Translations under genes and position numbers: made by a program
Source of the DNA: Apodospora peruviana
Lineage: Eukaryota > Ascomycota > Sordariomycetes > Sordariales > Lasiosphaeriaceae
Length of the DNA stretch: 64,000 bases
NCBI GenBank assembly: GCA_033439685.1
Contig: JAUEDM010000001.1
Span: 1,922,001-1,986,000, forward strand
Reading direction: 5' to 3'
Shown here: positions 48,451 to 61,029 of the stretch, in pieces
Layout of the letters: the number at the start of each line of letters is the position of its first letter
Numbering within the stretch: position 1 is the stretch's first letter
The notes under the pieces: generated by a model
Database searches by the model: none
What the model was told of the DNA's origin: nothing
Seen by the model: only the letters and a program-made list of their open reading frames with translations

Positions 48451-50733
48451 TCTTTTTCTCTTTATTTGTATGTATACAAAGATTTGATATGTGTGCTGTG
48501 AGTTTTGTCAGTTGGCGGTCTGTGATAATGTGGTATGAGACAGACCGGATGCTGAGCTGAGTTGAATTTCCAGCGTGGAGTTGGAGGTTGATCTTATGTT
48601 TCACCTCAAATATTTGCCTGTAAGAACTAGTCGCAATAAATTCTGAACATAGTCCAGCGTTGAATAGTTCCTTTCCAGTATAGGTGCTAAGTGTTGGTGA
48701 CTGAATTTCTAGAGCTGGTGCACAGCAGGGCCAGAGGTGAGGTGCTGTGGTGATGGCATCTTGACGCTAACAATATTCAAGGAGGAGTGTGGTCAGTGCT
48801 GCCATCCCTGGATTGGGCACCTATCGAATTAACCTTCTCCTCTGTTGAAATGGGAATTAAAATAGCACAATTCCCGACTGAAAGTGGTTATGTCCAATAA
48901 CAAACAACATGGAGAATTCTTGAAGCTTTTGATAGGTAATGACGTCGTGCAGCGCCATACTCGATACCTGCCCCGAGATTTCACGGCACTTCCCGTCTTC
49001 TCAAGATGAATATTCCAATGGAAGCAATATTTACATGAATGAATACCATGGTTAAAAGACAGTGATGGTTATGTCAAATTTTGGTCATCTGCTGGGTGCG
49101 CTAGGATATGATCGGCCCCAGCGTGGTTGACTTTCAAGGTAAGTAAGGTACCTTAGCAGGTATTTACCCCTAAACGGGTTCCCATTCCTACCCAAAACCA
49201 AAACCCGTGATATCAAAATATCCATGTACCTTTCCCATAGCCTTGTTCTCCAAGATCATTCAATACTAGTGAAGAGACAATCTTGGCACGGGAAGTTGAC
49301 AGATACCAGTCGAAGGCCCTCTATCGTGTCCCAAGTCTACTAGTATGCTGCTCACTTGGACGTTCTATTCCCGAGCTAGGTGTAGCATCCCCTATCCTGC
49401 ATGCCACCGTTATCCGTCCGAGCCCAAGGCCAGACTCTTTAACTTCTAGGAGACAGTCTTCCGAGGGGGAGATATATCTCCATCAAAACAGATTGGCAGG
49501 GTCCCCAGGGTACCGATCGATAGAACGCCATGTGCATGTAAGCTTGTATACCAGACCCCAAAAATACTCGCCAAGAAAGATAGCAGGTCCATTTGTTATA
49601 CAAGTAGGAGAGGGTAAACAGAGGGCAAACAGGCAAATATAGAGCTGAAGGGAGGAGGCCCACTCCGGTTGTCCATCACGGTGGTAGGCGCAGCCCCTCC
49701 GAGAAACCGGGAATCTGGGCACGAACTATCGGGCATTGAGGAGGCGACCGCTTGCCTACCCAATAGACTGCTCAAGGGCGGCGGAAGCGCGACCCGTCCG
49801 CGGCCGAGACGGGTAGAGAGGAATACGGTTGCTGGGCCCGAAGACATCTGCGGTTGACTATCAACTCTTTTCTCCGCCAGCAAGTCTGACAGCCAACATG
49901 GCAATGATTAGCACTTGGCAGTTCTCGTCAAAACGCAAAGCTTGAAATGTTTCCAAAGCACTTCTGCCCTTGACCGCTTTGAACCAGTCCCCTCCTCTCG
50001 TGTGCGCCGAATTTCAACGTAGCTCAGATACTATCACCATGGGGTTCATGCCAGGACGGCCTCCCGGAAAACATGTTTCGCTTGGAGCCTCAGGATATAG
50101 ACCCTGCACACCACATCATTCCTCCTTTCCGACAGACAGAAAACACTCTACCATCGGAGAGTAATCTATTCACTGGGCAATTTCCTGCTCTATATGGGAG
50201 ATGCAGGAACAATTTGATGAATGGAGCGCCACTCGGGTCCGAGCCGCCTTGAGGCCGGCTCGGCAGCGAGCGCAACAAGCAGGCGACCACCACCAAAAAA
50301 AGATCCTGCACAACACGCACTTCACACTTATGTGAGTACCGGCATGCTGCTTTGCTCTAAGTACAGCTGAAAATAACATGGAGAGAGTGCTCACGATTCC
50401 GGGTCGGAGGCCAAGAGCCGCTGGCTGGTTGTTCATCGGACGTCCGTGGTGGTCGGTTATTAAATTCCAAGTCGGAGATACCTGGATAAATTCAATGTAA
50501 TATGAGAACCTGGGGGAATCGCCTCATAGGAACTCGGAAATCGGTGCCGTGTTCGCCAGTTGTCCGGGACGAGAGAATAATGAAGCCTAAGAGAACAATC
50601 CGATAATATGGGATGGGAGGAAGAAAGATGCGAAATATAAATATGGGCGGTCCATCTCGCCGTTGGGACAGGAAGAAGTCAGCTCATGACCTAGGCCACA
50701 GAAAAGCTCACCGTCAACACCAAAATAACAAAG
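48451..50733. other. Intergenic, PLC 5' flank and secreted-protein promoter
   Basis: No supported gene in 2.3 kb. A compact GGTAAGTAAGGTACCTTAGCAGGTA stretch near 49138-49161 contains the perfect palindrome AAGGTACCTT. The rest is unremarkable. Confidence 0.45.
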
Positions 50734-51252
50734 ATGCACTTCTCCGTTCTCACCACCGCCGCCCTCGCCGGCTCGGCGATGGCGCTGCCGTCACTCCCAT
50801 CACTCTTCTCCCGCCAGGACGCCAAGTGCCTCACGCGGGCCGAGGCCAAGGACGTGGTCGACATCTACGTGCAGCTAATCGCCAATTACACGGACGAGGT
50901 GTGCGAGAAGTACTGCGCCGATGAGTTCGTCGACCGGTCCGACAGCATCAACACCTTCATCTTCCGGCCCCTGGGCGAGCCCACGTTCGCGACCAAAAAG
51001 ATCTTCATGGAGGCGCAGAACACGAACCCGCCGTTTCCCGTGGTGATCGACGCCATCGACGCCGTCGACTGCGAGGCCGTCGCCCTCCGCTGGCACGCCA
51101 CCTTCGGCGCGGCCATGAAGCCCTCGCGCGGCATCACCATCATCGGCACCACAAAGCGCCTCGGCTACCCGCAGATCACCAGCCTCGACGTCGAGTTCAA
51201 CAGCTTGATATGGCTGCTCAACATGGGCGGCAACTACACCTGGGAAGGCTAA
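50734..51252 (+). CDS. Small secreted NTF2-like (SnoaL-fold) protein
   Basis: Single exon, 172 residues. A signal peptide is visible (MHFSVLTTAALAGSAMALPS, cleavage probably after AMA-LP), followed by a short pro-like segment SLPSLFSRQ. The mature part resembles fungal secreted NTF2-like domain proteins: CLTRAEAKDVVDIYVQLIAN with a helix, acidic pocket-type residues (EKYCADEFVDRSDSINTF), then beta strands including VALRWHATFGA, GITIIGTTKRLG and ITSLDVEFNSLIWLLNMGG. Two sequons (NYT near each end) and three to four Cys suggest an extracellular, glycosylated protein. The fold often binds small hydrophobic ligands or acts as an isomerase or effector; the ligand is unknown. Codon use is strongly GC-biased (C-ending), suggesting good expression. 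Confidence 0.85.
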   Translation: MHFSVLTTAALAGSAMALPSLPSLFSRQDAKCLTRAEAKDVVDIYVQLIANYTDEVCEKYCADEFVDRSDSINTFIFRPLGEPTFATKKIFMEAQNTNPPFPVVIDAIDAVDCEAVALRWHATFGAAMKPSRGITIIGTTKRLGYPQITSLDVEFNSLIWLLNMGGNYTWEG

Positions 51253-53323
51253 ATGCAGACCGTCTCTGTCTGGGTGCGTCGGCCGGGAGGGGGGCTGTGG
51301 GAGGGGATCTCCAAGGCATGACATGGAAGTAAACCGGAGAAGTTTGTTTGCATGGACGCTCTCTCCGCACCGCTTTTCTTTTCCAGGAATTGTCCGTGGA
51401 TCTCGAGGTGGGATGGATGCAAATATGTCGAAATGAAAAGATGTACATATACAATAGATTACCGCCGAGCGATGAAGGGAAGACAGGGGAGAAACATATA
51501 AATGGGTTCTGTTTGAAGCACATGCAACATATCAGCTTTGATACTACCATCTACAAGGTCTCTCTCTCCTTGACGTAAAATGAAATGATTGCGTAAGGTA
51601 CCAACCACACTTGTGAGTGAGTCCTCGTATACGTGTAATGAGAACCGTAGCGGGAGGTCTCCTTCCTCTTTTGCCAACAAGATCGGGCGCTGTCCAACGC
51701 GGGGTTGACACTGTGCATTTCAAAGTACATATACCTGAGGGAGTAGGGCTGTATAGCAGGCACAACATAACCCGTCTGTCGTCAACGAGGCTGGCTAGAC
51801 GACGGTAACGTCTAAATATGGGACACCTGCTTCTTAATTAGGACGTGAAAGGGTAGTTAAGAGCTTGGCAATCGGTATTGTCGAGGAATCTGTCGGCTTA
51901 GCCGTGTCTCTCGGCGACGACGACCCGACAGCGGGCTGAACAGCTCAGATCCCGGCGGGGCTGGGCTTGGGCTGGCTGACACCGACGACGTGCATGATGG
52001 CGTACATCGTACCAGCTGGTTGACAGGCACCTACAGGCTACCGGTAACTGCCAACGAGGCGCAGAACTTATTGGGACGGATCAAGACTGTTCTGCGGTTG
52101 GATGTGATAGGTGTGCTTTGCCGTTCATCCATCTCAGCGGACATATCCCAAGATGGAAACTCCGAGGTAACACATGCTTACGGCGTAAAAGATCTCTCAA
52201 TTCAGCAACCAACAGACAGAGAAGATCGTTCCTGGATCACCAGTCCCTCTGCAACGTTGAAACCGGTTTTCCAAAACAGATCCACTGATCATGACGATTC
52301 TCCTAAACCCGTACGTGTACCGGTAGGACCTAATAAGGTGCTGAAAAGATCGGATTTAAACTTACGGGTTTGCGGCTGACAGCACCAAGTACGGTAGGAC
52401 AAGTTGACAAATGGCGCACTGTGCAAAGGGGGAAGAGAGTGGGACCCCTGCCAAACCGTTGGACGGTGGCGTCCTGAAGCTTGACCCAAAAAAAGCTGCC
52501 ATTTGCGGGGTTGTGATTGGTTACCCCTGAGTGTCCCGGCCAATTGGCTCCCCTTGCGCCGACTGTGTCCATCTGGAGCTTTAATTTGCCAAGGGGCGCA
52601 CGTCTCCGGTTCTCAGTGAGTGACAGGTCGCACCATCGTGGTGACATGTCTGGGGTGCACACCATTCTCTCTTCCCAGTTCATCATCTTTTTGACATGAT
52701 TTTCTGGAAGAATGGCCTCTATTGTAGAATACATACCTAGCTTAGGTGTAGACGGGAGTAAAAGGAAAGACTGCTACCAGCTTAGACAGCTGCTCCTCGG
52801 CGGCTGACAATATGTATTGTCAAAAACCCCAATGCGAAAAGAATGGAACGTCCAGGCGCAGGTTTCATTTATCATTCATGTAAGGCACGGCACTCCAGCA
52901 GTTCGTCCGTCCAGGATGCCTCGTTTAGATGTTCTCAGGGCACGTATTCCCAGACCGTGCGTCGCACTGGATGCTCTTCTCCCTAACCGCGACCCCTGGA
53001 CGGGCGATGGAATTCTTCCTGGCTACGCCGCTCGCTTTTGCCCCGTCTCCGCTTGAGAACGCGCACACCAGACACACCTCACTTGTCGTCTCGTTTGCGC
53101 CTGCACACTTCCCCGAAAACCTTCGGGATCATATAATATAGTCGCTCCTTTGACACCTCCCGCACGCCGTCCAACTCGCGCGTTCTTCGTTCTCTTCTTT
53201 TCCGGGTCCATCCCTTTCTAGTCTCTCGTTCAGCCCAACACTCTTTACAGATCGCTACCTCTCGTCTCGAATAATACGTACATCCATATTCCGCATCTTC
53301 AAATACCATACCGAACAGCCATC
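51253..53323. other. Spacer and leader before GPI-protein gene
   Basis: No supported gene. The last 200-250 bp (53090-53323) are CT-rich and probably form the promoter and 5' UTR of the plus-strand GPI-anchored protein gene. Confidence 0.45.
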
Positions 53324-54089
53324 ATGCGCTTCACCATCGCTTCCCTCCTCACGCTGGCGAGCTGCGTCGTCGCGCAGCTGGACCCCACCGACGGATTCGA
53401 TCCCATCAGCGTGCCGACCAAGGATTTGGTGATTCCTGCCGGAACAAAGATGTTGATCTCGTGGCAGCCTGCCCCCGCAAAGTACGCCGACAGCAAGGTC
53501 TCCATCTCTCTGCTTGGCGGTGCCACCCCCGGGACTCTCAACGTCCTCGAAACCGTCGCAAGTAAGTTCGCACAGGACATGCCACCAGCGCCTGTATAGG
53601 TCGCGGAAGCCAGTGGAAACAAGGCACCGATTTGGCTAACTCGGGAAAACAGCCGGCATCGACAACAGCAAGGGTAACTACCCATGGTCCATTGGCAAGG
53701 ATCTGGGATCGCTCGCCACGTATGGCCTCAAGATCAGCCTGGACGAGGACCCGACCATATTCCAGTACTCGTTCCCCTTCAAGATCACCGCCGGCGCGGT
53801 TGTGAGCGGATCCTCGTCTTCTAGCTCGGCTGCCTCTTCGACGTCGTCGAGCCACCACTCCATGAGCAGCATGTATACCTCGGTTGTCTCGTCGAGCAGC
53901 CCCATCATCTCGCCGTCTGCCTCGAGCAACCTGTCCACGACATCGACCACCGTCGTCTCTACCACCACCTCGGCCACTGGCACCCCGTCTTCCACGACCT
54001 CGTCCATCCCGACCAATGCTGCCGTGGCCTTTGCCGCCAACGGACTTGCCGTTGTTGGTGGCTTCGCCATGGCCGTCCTTGCTCTCTAA
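53324..54089 (+). CDS. GPI-anchored Ser/Thr-rich cell-surface protein (Kre9/Knh1-like N-terminal domain)
   Basis: The exons are 53324-53561 and 53653-54089, giving 224 residues; the 91-nt intron (GTAAGT, GGCTAAC, AACAG) splits a Thr codon. A signal peptide (MRFTIASLLTLASCVVAQ) leads to a beta-sandwich of about 100 residues: FDPISVPTKDLVIPAGTKML, ISWQPAPAKYADSKVSISLL, then GNYPWSIGKDLGSLATYGLK and IFQYSFPFKI. This is the Kre9/Knh1 N-terminal type domain common in fungal surface proteins. A Ser/Thr-rich stalk of about 75 residues for O-mannosylation follows, then a small-residue site and a hydrophobic tail (AVAFAANGLAVVGGFAMAVL) for GPI attachment. It likely sits in the plasma membrane or wall; a biochemical role is not known. 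Confidence 0.9.
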
Positions 54090-57000
54090 AGAGAGCCGCT
54101 ATCGTGGCGTGTGGCTTTCTCTTGCGTTCATCGAAATTGCATCTTGTTTCATGTTCTGGTTCGGTTCCCCGGTGGTCAAACTATTATCATATTTGGGAAG
54201 GTCATGGGTATTGTGCGGTAATCTGCGGTATGGGAATCAAAAATAGTGTATATTGCATTTGGGCGACCTCTTACACTTGCAGTGGTGAATACCCTCACAT
54301 TCATAAAAGAAAATGCTGATATTTTCTGTCATTGACATCTTTCATCACCTGATGGTTTGCTAAGGAAAAGAATAGCCGGGCGCGGCTAGACGTCTAGGGT
54401 GTGTGCCAGTGCTGTGAAAAGAGGAAGGGAATAACGAAGTTGCAGCTCGACAACGCCCCAATCGGAACTGCACCACGAGTTCCGGAGCGGTGTTGGCCAT
54501 GACGCTGGACAGGCTGTTGTCATACCAACATACTGGAGGTTGGGGTCGACGAGCTATGTTACGCTCTGCGGTCTGTCCTTCGAGGACGTTTAGCTGCCAA
54601 CAACGAAAGCGGCCCTCCTGCTATTCCCGGTCACATTGATCGTCGTCTAAGCTGCTGTTATCATACTGCCGGCAGGGAGAGCATCTCAACGTTCTTTTGT
54701 CAGACGTTGTTTTTGAAGGGATGTCTGTCCAATTGGTCTCGGCTGGCACACGCCATGAGACTCAGAACGAGACCTGGATTCGTAATTAGTCCTGCTGAGA
54801 TCAATGATGCCTTGTAAGTATCTCTAGCAAAAGCGAATCCAAAGGTGCAAGTGCCGGATCGTGTACGTCATGCCGGGTCTTATCACGGACCCAGTAGTGC
54901 GGAGTTGTCCGCCGATTCCCGGCTTCGGCCGAACATGCGGGTAGGTGCAAGGGTATCTTCTCAGCGGCGTGGTGGTTTTCGTTCACAACGGACCAGCGTT
55001 CTGATATGGGTCCAGCCACTCGCAGCATCACAACCTACAGGAACAGATTGTAACTCGAATTGGTCTTCAGGCTCGGATGCTGCACTCTTTGATCATATCT
55101 TGCTAAATGCCCGGGTGATCGTTGGCTGCTTGGGTCTGAAGAGTCTCTATCCATCATTGATATTCGGAGTGGTTCCCGATATGCCGTGGTCGACTTCATT
55201 CTTGGTCGACTCTTGTTGCCCAATCAACATCTGGCCAAGGCAATGGGCATTAGCGGGACGACAGCAAGCCTTTCAGCCCTGTGGAAGGCTGAGTGCTGTT
55301 CGTCAGCAAAAGAAGTCGATACTATCCGTATAAGCTCCACAAATTAAGGCGGGAGGGCGCGTCCAGCTAGGGTCTCACATCAGATCTTCATCGTGGCTGC
55401 GGCGTGATAACGTTATCTTCCAGCGTGCAGAGGCGGTGAATTGTATTCAGACTTCGCCCCAAGAGCTGAAGAGGAGGCGTGAAACCCTAAAGCCCTATTC
55501 GCACCTTTCAGTGTCTTGCCCGGGTCATTAATAGTGACCACGTCCGAGACGATGTCCAGTGCCTAGTAGAATATACGGGTTACCGAGGTCGACAAGTCTC
55601 AACAAGCGTTGACTCTATCGTCGGCACATGTCCTGGGTCTTGATCGATAAATTCGATAGTGGTTGGAATAGAAGTGGTCCCATGTGGATATTCGATATTG
55701 ATGTGGCTGTAAAGTGACAACGGAATCCACCTCCCGAAATGACGCCGGGGAGCCACGGGGAGCATCTTCGGATGGGGCATCTCCAGGAGAACGGGAACAG
55801 AAATTCAGCAAAACAACTGGCTGTTTGCCCCCACGTGGAGGTCCCAAAGAGAGGCTATGGCGGCTGACGTGCATCGGTGGCATCTTCCTTCAAGACTTTC
55901 AGGCGTCGTCGAATTACCGTGGAAATATGGTCGGCGGCAGAGATATGTGCGGCCGATTGGATGTCTTGTTGGAGTGCACCAGCCGCACGCAGAGCGATAT
56001 GGGATGCGATCCACCCACTTAAGAGAAGAGAAAAGGAAAGAAGGTACCTATGAGAAGCATTGAATTTGATATGCCCAGATTCGATGTTGCGACAATTTTG
56101 CCATGTCGACGGACGGGAGAAAATACGACGTCTTGCTTGATGCAACTTTAACTCTCTCACTCAGGCCCGCGTCTCTCCTCCACGATGGCCATTCTTGCCT
56201 TCCTGTTTGTCAATGAAGGGCGGAAGGCCCGACTGGAAGTTGAGTGCCTTCCAGGTTGTTTGCTGTTTCCCGATGGAAGGTCGAATTTCTACCAGTGGAA
56301 CCGCAACCGGAAAGGTATCGTACTGCACGTACGGATTACCAACATGGGATTGAATGGACATGGATGGGACGGGAGCATCCCGTCGCCTATTGCAAAGGTT
56401 GATATTGTATGTATTCCTAAGTCGCATTCTGCAGGCAACTTTGCTTTGCTTCCCCCTTTTCTTTATCGTCTCGACAATAACTAGGACTGATCACCACGTC
56501 AACGAAGGCTTGTTTCATTGCTTCGTTATCGACTAGCACTCAATAATGGAAACGCCTCAACCACCAAAAGAGGCTGAAATAATTTCCCAACGATGATTCT
56601 CACTTTTCTTAGGTGATATCGGGATACGGGGGGTGTGGTCCATTTGTTACCGGGCCTGTTTTTAGCTCTCCGTTGGGCTGAGCGCCGGGGATTGGCTTAT
56701 CAGACGCCCCTAGTAATCGGGGGAAGTTCTTCTCTTTGGTGCATCACTGCATCACAGCTGCCTGATAGATGTTGAAGTACCTTTCGAGTTGGATGCCCTA
56801 TCCGGACGGATGACGGCTTGGGCAGGGAAGGAAGGAGCTGATTCTAGCCATTCATCGTCCATTGACCATCAAAGACTCGAGATTTCGTTTGCAGACACGG
56901 CTGCATCTCGGCAACAGGATTCTCGGTCTTTCGTGAGAGCAAACAGTTTGAAGCGACTTCCTTGTCCGTAAAGTTATCGTCCCCGATAGATTACTATGGG

Positions 57001-57983
57001 GCTACTACTACTGTAACTGGTGGGAGCCGCCAAAGATTCGTGAAGAACCTTGAGCAATTTTCGTCTCTCGTTTCCCCGACATGATATGACAATCGTCAAC
57101 GTGCTGTAATAAAAAGCATCCCGTATGGCTATGAAAGCTCCGAACGGCCGGCTGGCGGGGTCTCTCTCTGCTGCACCGCTGTGGTCACCGCTCAGAATCA
57201 GATGTGCCTCACAAAGGATTGGGAGAGTCTTGTCGTTGTTTCCTGCAGGTGCAGCGCTAGAGGCCACTGCTGCATGTTCGTGTCCAGACCCCGGTTTTTT
57301 TGTCCATGACGCCACAGCTTTGAGCTGAGCTGGGCTGTGGAGGTACTTGGTGCCTTAACAATTTGCGCCGCAGAGCTCTGGTGATCCACGAGGGAAATGA
57401 TAAAAGCATTCAAGAACCAGGTGCTCCCGGCCTAGACCGTCAACTGTCTCTCTCTTCATCTTTCCACTCCGTCGGCTTCCCCCTCAGACCTCGGACAAAC
57501 CTCACATCGTACGGTACTATTTAGTGCATTTGAGAAATGTAAGTTTTTTCTTATCTGATGCAGGGGAAGCTTCCCCTCACTCCCCTCCAAGAATAAAATC
57601 AGCCCGCCTGGAATTTGGATAGGTCAGCTTCAAGCAGAGGGGCAATCCGGGGAGGGAAGCTCTTGCCATGGTACGGCGATGGGACTGCTATTTGCAGTTC
57701 CACTGCACAGAATGGTTGATCCCCGGATAATTCCCACCGCAGCGGAGGTCTATTTCAAGTTGGAGATGCAAATGGAACCCGATTCAAGTCTTTTGCGCCC
57801 AGCTAAGGCAGCTTTCCCACTCTTAATTACGTCAATCGGCTAATCCGTCCCGTACCAAAACAGCTCCCGTCTCCTCCAACGACCGCAACTTGGAGATCTT
57901 CGACCTTCGTCATTGCAACTATCTCACTCCCACGGATACCACAAACTCGACGTCTTTTGAAATAAGAACAAAACATCGAGAAA
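54090..57983. other. Long spacer before the UGP gene
   Basis: 3.9 kb without a gene I can support. A minor point is a stretch near 54541-54813 that stays open on the plus strand for about 90 codons without a start, ending TAA at 54811-54813; it may be a relic. The last 150 bp before 57984 are CT-rich (CAACTATCTCACTCCC) and are probably the UGP leader. Confidence 0.45.
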
Positions 57984-60190
57984 ATGGCAGCTCAAGCGAT
58001 CAAGAGTGCTCTGCCTACTCACCTCAAGCCATCAAATGGCGAAGAGGCTGAGTTTGCCAAGAGACATCATGGCAAGACGAGGTCGCACATGGTCAGTTTC
58101 TCATCTTTCCCCGATTTCCAATTCCCAAACTGCCGACCGGGGAGAGCGCAGCATCTCTGAGGCAGCGTGAGTGCTTGCCCAAAGAATGCCTTGTGTGGCA
58201 GATCTTGCTCCCAACTCGAAGCGAAATATGGCACACTTTTTCCCTCTTCTGAGGGGGGCGCCGTGGCACAAGCGGACCAATGGCCAAACCCCCTTATTTG
58301 GCTGGACTCCAACCTGAACAGAAGGGAAACTGTATGTTACCCCGGGGAATGGGCTCATCCGAGTAGAGCCTTGTACTTGTGACAATGTCTCTCTCGGGGA
58401 GCTCTGCCGTGCTCTCGCTGTGGCGGGACGCAAGATGGAGCCAGGCGTAGAGCTGCGTTTTCCTACCTGCATCCAAAAACCACATCCCCCAACAAAATGG
58501 CAGGCAATGGAAGGCTCCGCGAACTACCTGGCGATGTTGATCCTCTGGTTGTTCTTTCACATACGTGATAGTTACCGATGATGTCGGACTAACTTTGGGG
58601 GTGTTATAGGCGTTCGAAAACACATCGACAAACATTGCCGCTGCCCAGATGCGCAACGAGCTCACAAAGCTCGCCGAGACCGTGAAGGATCCCCAGCAGA
58701 AGAAGGCGGGTTACAATCAGCTACGGGACCAGTGTGTGTGTCAGCTAACAGGCCAATAGCTGTTCGAAACCGAAATGGACAACTTCTTCTCGCTGTTCCG
58801 TCGGTTCCTAAACGACAAGGCCAAGGGCAACGAGGTGTAAGTGTTACTCGCCTGCGAGAGACCGCAACTGCCAGCACGCTGACCCATTTTCCTCCCTAGT
58901 TCCTGGGATCGGATTGCACCCCCCGCCGAGAACCAGGTTGTCGATTACGAGAACCTCGCGAACTCCGAGTCCGTCAGTTTCCTCAATAAGCTTGCTGTGC
59001 TCAAGCTGAACGGTGGTCTGGGTACCTCTATGGGCTGCGTAGGCCCCAAGTCGGTTATCGAGGTCCGTGATGGCATGTCTTTCTTGGACATGTCCGTACG
59101 CCAGGTCGAGCACCTTAACCGCACCTACGGCTCCAAAGTTCCCATCATCCTCATGAACTCGTTCAACACCGATGAGGACACCGCCGCTATCATCAAGAAG
59201 TACGAGGGTCACAACGTGGATATCCTTACCTTCAACCAGTCGCGGTACCCCAGAATTTTCAAGGACTCGCTCCTCCCTGTCCCCAAGTCGTTCGACTCCC
59301 AGCTCCATGACTGGTACCCGCCCGGACACGGCGACGTTTTCGAGTCTCTGTACAACTCGGGTATCCTTGACAAGCTCATTGACCGCGGCATTGAGATCAT
59401 ATTCCTGTCCAATGCCGACAACCTCGGCGCTGTCGTCGATCTCCGCATCCTGCAGCATATGGTTGAGAGCGACGCTGAGTACATCATGGAGCTTACCAAC
59501 AAGACCAAGGCCGACGTGAAGGGCGGCACCATCATCGACTACGAGGGCGGCGTCCGTCTTTTGGAAATCGCTCAGGTTCCCAAGGAGCACGTCAACGAGT
59601 TCAAGTCGATCAAGAAGTTCAAGTACTTTAACACGAACAACATCTGGATGAACGTCAAGGCCATCAAGCGCGTGGTGGAGAACGACGAGCTGGAGATGGA
59701 GATTATTCCCAACGGGAAGACCATCCCTGGTGACAAGAAGGGCGAATCCGACATCAGCATTCTTCAGCTCGAGACCGCCGTGGGTGCCGCCATCAAGCAC
59801 TTTAAGAACGCGCACGGTGTGAACGTGCCCCGCCGCCGCTTCCTGCCGGTCAAGACGTGCTCGGATCTGATGCTCGTCAAGTCAGATCTGTACACGGTCA
59901 AGCACGGCCAGCTGCAAATGAGCACCAACCGCTTCGGCGACGCGCCGCTCATCAAGCTCGGCAGCGACTTCAAGAAGGTCTCGGACTTCCAGAAGCGCAT
60001 CCCGAGCATCCCCAAGATCATCGAGCTTGACCACCTGACTATTACTGGTGCTGTAAACCTGGGCCGCGGTGTTACGCTGAAGGGCACCGTCATCATTGTG
60101 GCCACAGAGGGGCAGACCATTGACATCCCGCCTGGATCGATACTCGAGAACGTGGTTGTCCAGGGTAGCTTGCGCTTGCTTGAGCATTAA
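57984..60190 (+). CDS. ugp1: UTP-glucose-1-phosphate uridylyltransferase (UDP-glucose pyrophosphorylase)
   Basis: The exons are 57984-58091, 58610-58705, 58760-58836 and 58900-60190, giving 523 residues. It makes UDP-glucose from UTP and glucose-1-phosphate for glycogen, trehalose and beta-glucan synthesis. The UTP-binding loop is LNGGLGTSMGC (about 130-140); other conserved parts are VPIILMNSFNTDEDT, QSRYPRIFKDSLLPVP, WYPPGHGDVF, IFLSNADNLGA, YFNTNNIWMN and the Lys of DAPLIKLG. The C-terminus is a left-handed beta-helix (LTITGAVNLGRGVTLKGTVI) that drives oligomerisation. Intron 1 is long (518 nt). Intron 2 starts with GC (GCGGGT) and ends AATAG after a GCTAAC branch site; no GT donor keeps the frame between QQKK and LFETEMDN. 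Length and order are normal for the family. Confidence 0.97.
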
Positions 60191-61029
60191 GCGTTGAAAC
60201 TAGGAGGATTGTGTTTTTCTGGGACAAGGGGTTGGGGATCCTGGTTTGCATATGTTTGTTGTCTGCCGCTTGTGTAGCTGGCCCATGAACTTAGGCTTTT
60301 AACTTTGCGTAGTTTTGATATGTTCTCCAGGCTTCTTAATAGTAGTGGCCTCTTGCTTTAATTAAATACCAAGAAGTGGGCTTTCTGACGCAACAGGCGT
60401 GAGGTATTTCTCCGGGTAACCACAGAGTGATGAAGTGCGATATGATGGTTTGGCGGCGTGGCCACCGATTAGACTTTTATTCTTCTTCTCCTTACTCAGG
60501 TTCGCCTTCCCATACTTACCAGGAGCTACCAATAGACTTCTGGAACACAGACAGAGATGGGTACCATTTGTTATCAAGGAAGTCAATTGCTCGCTCGCTA
60601 ATATTTCATATTCAAAAGATGTCTTTCGCGAAATTGAATACGTAACAGATAAACAAACACAACAACATAACAAGGAAACTGACAAAAAGACATCCAATAT
60701 TACGATTAATCCTAGTTGCTGCTCCTGGCCCCTTTTGAAAGAACAGGCTACGTTCCAGAATAATAATGAACCAAACCAGATCCCCCAAATCCAAAATCCA
60801 AAAGGTATATCAGTGTATCACTTTCCAGTAGAAGCGCGAAACGCCACGCTAAAAAAAAAGGGGGGGGGGAAAGTAGAAAGAAGTCCCAGTTTTCTCCTTT
60901 CCCGCCAATATTTTCCACAATAACCAACATTTCGGTCCGTACCTCTAGAAAGAAAGAGCCATTTGCTTTGCTCAACCCACCCAAAATTCCATAAAAGAAA
61001 CTGACTGAGCCAATGGGAAGAGAAGAATC
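60191..61029. other. Convergent spacer between UGP and amino acid permease
   Basis: Shared 3' flank. It contains an A9-G9 homopolymer junction at about 60851-60869. No gene seen. Confidence 0.5.

Noticed and set aside
58844..59815. 323-codon minus-strand frame opposite the UGP gene
   Set aside because: Leu/Val/Asp-rich composition typical of antisense to a highly expressed GC3-biased gene; the plus strand is an unambiguous UGP.
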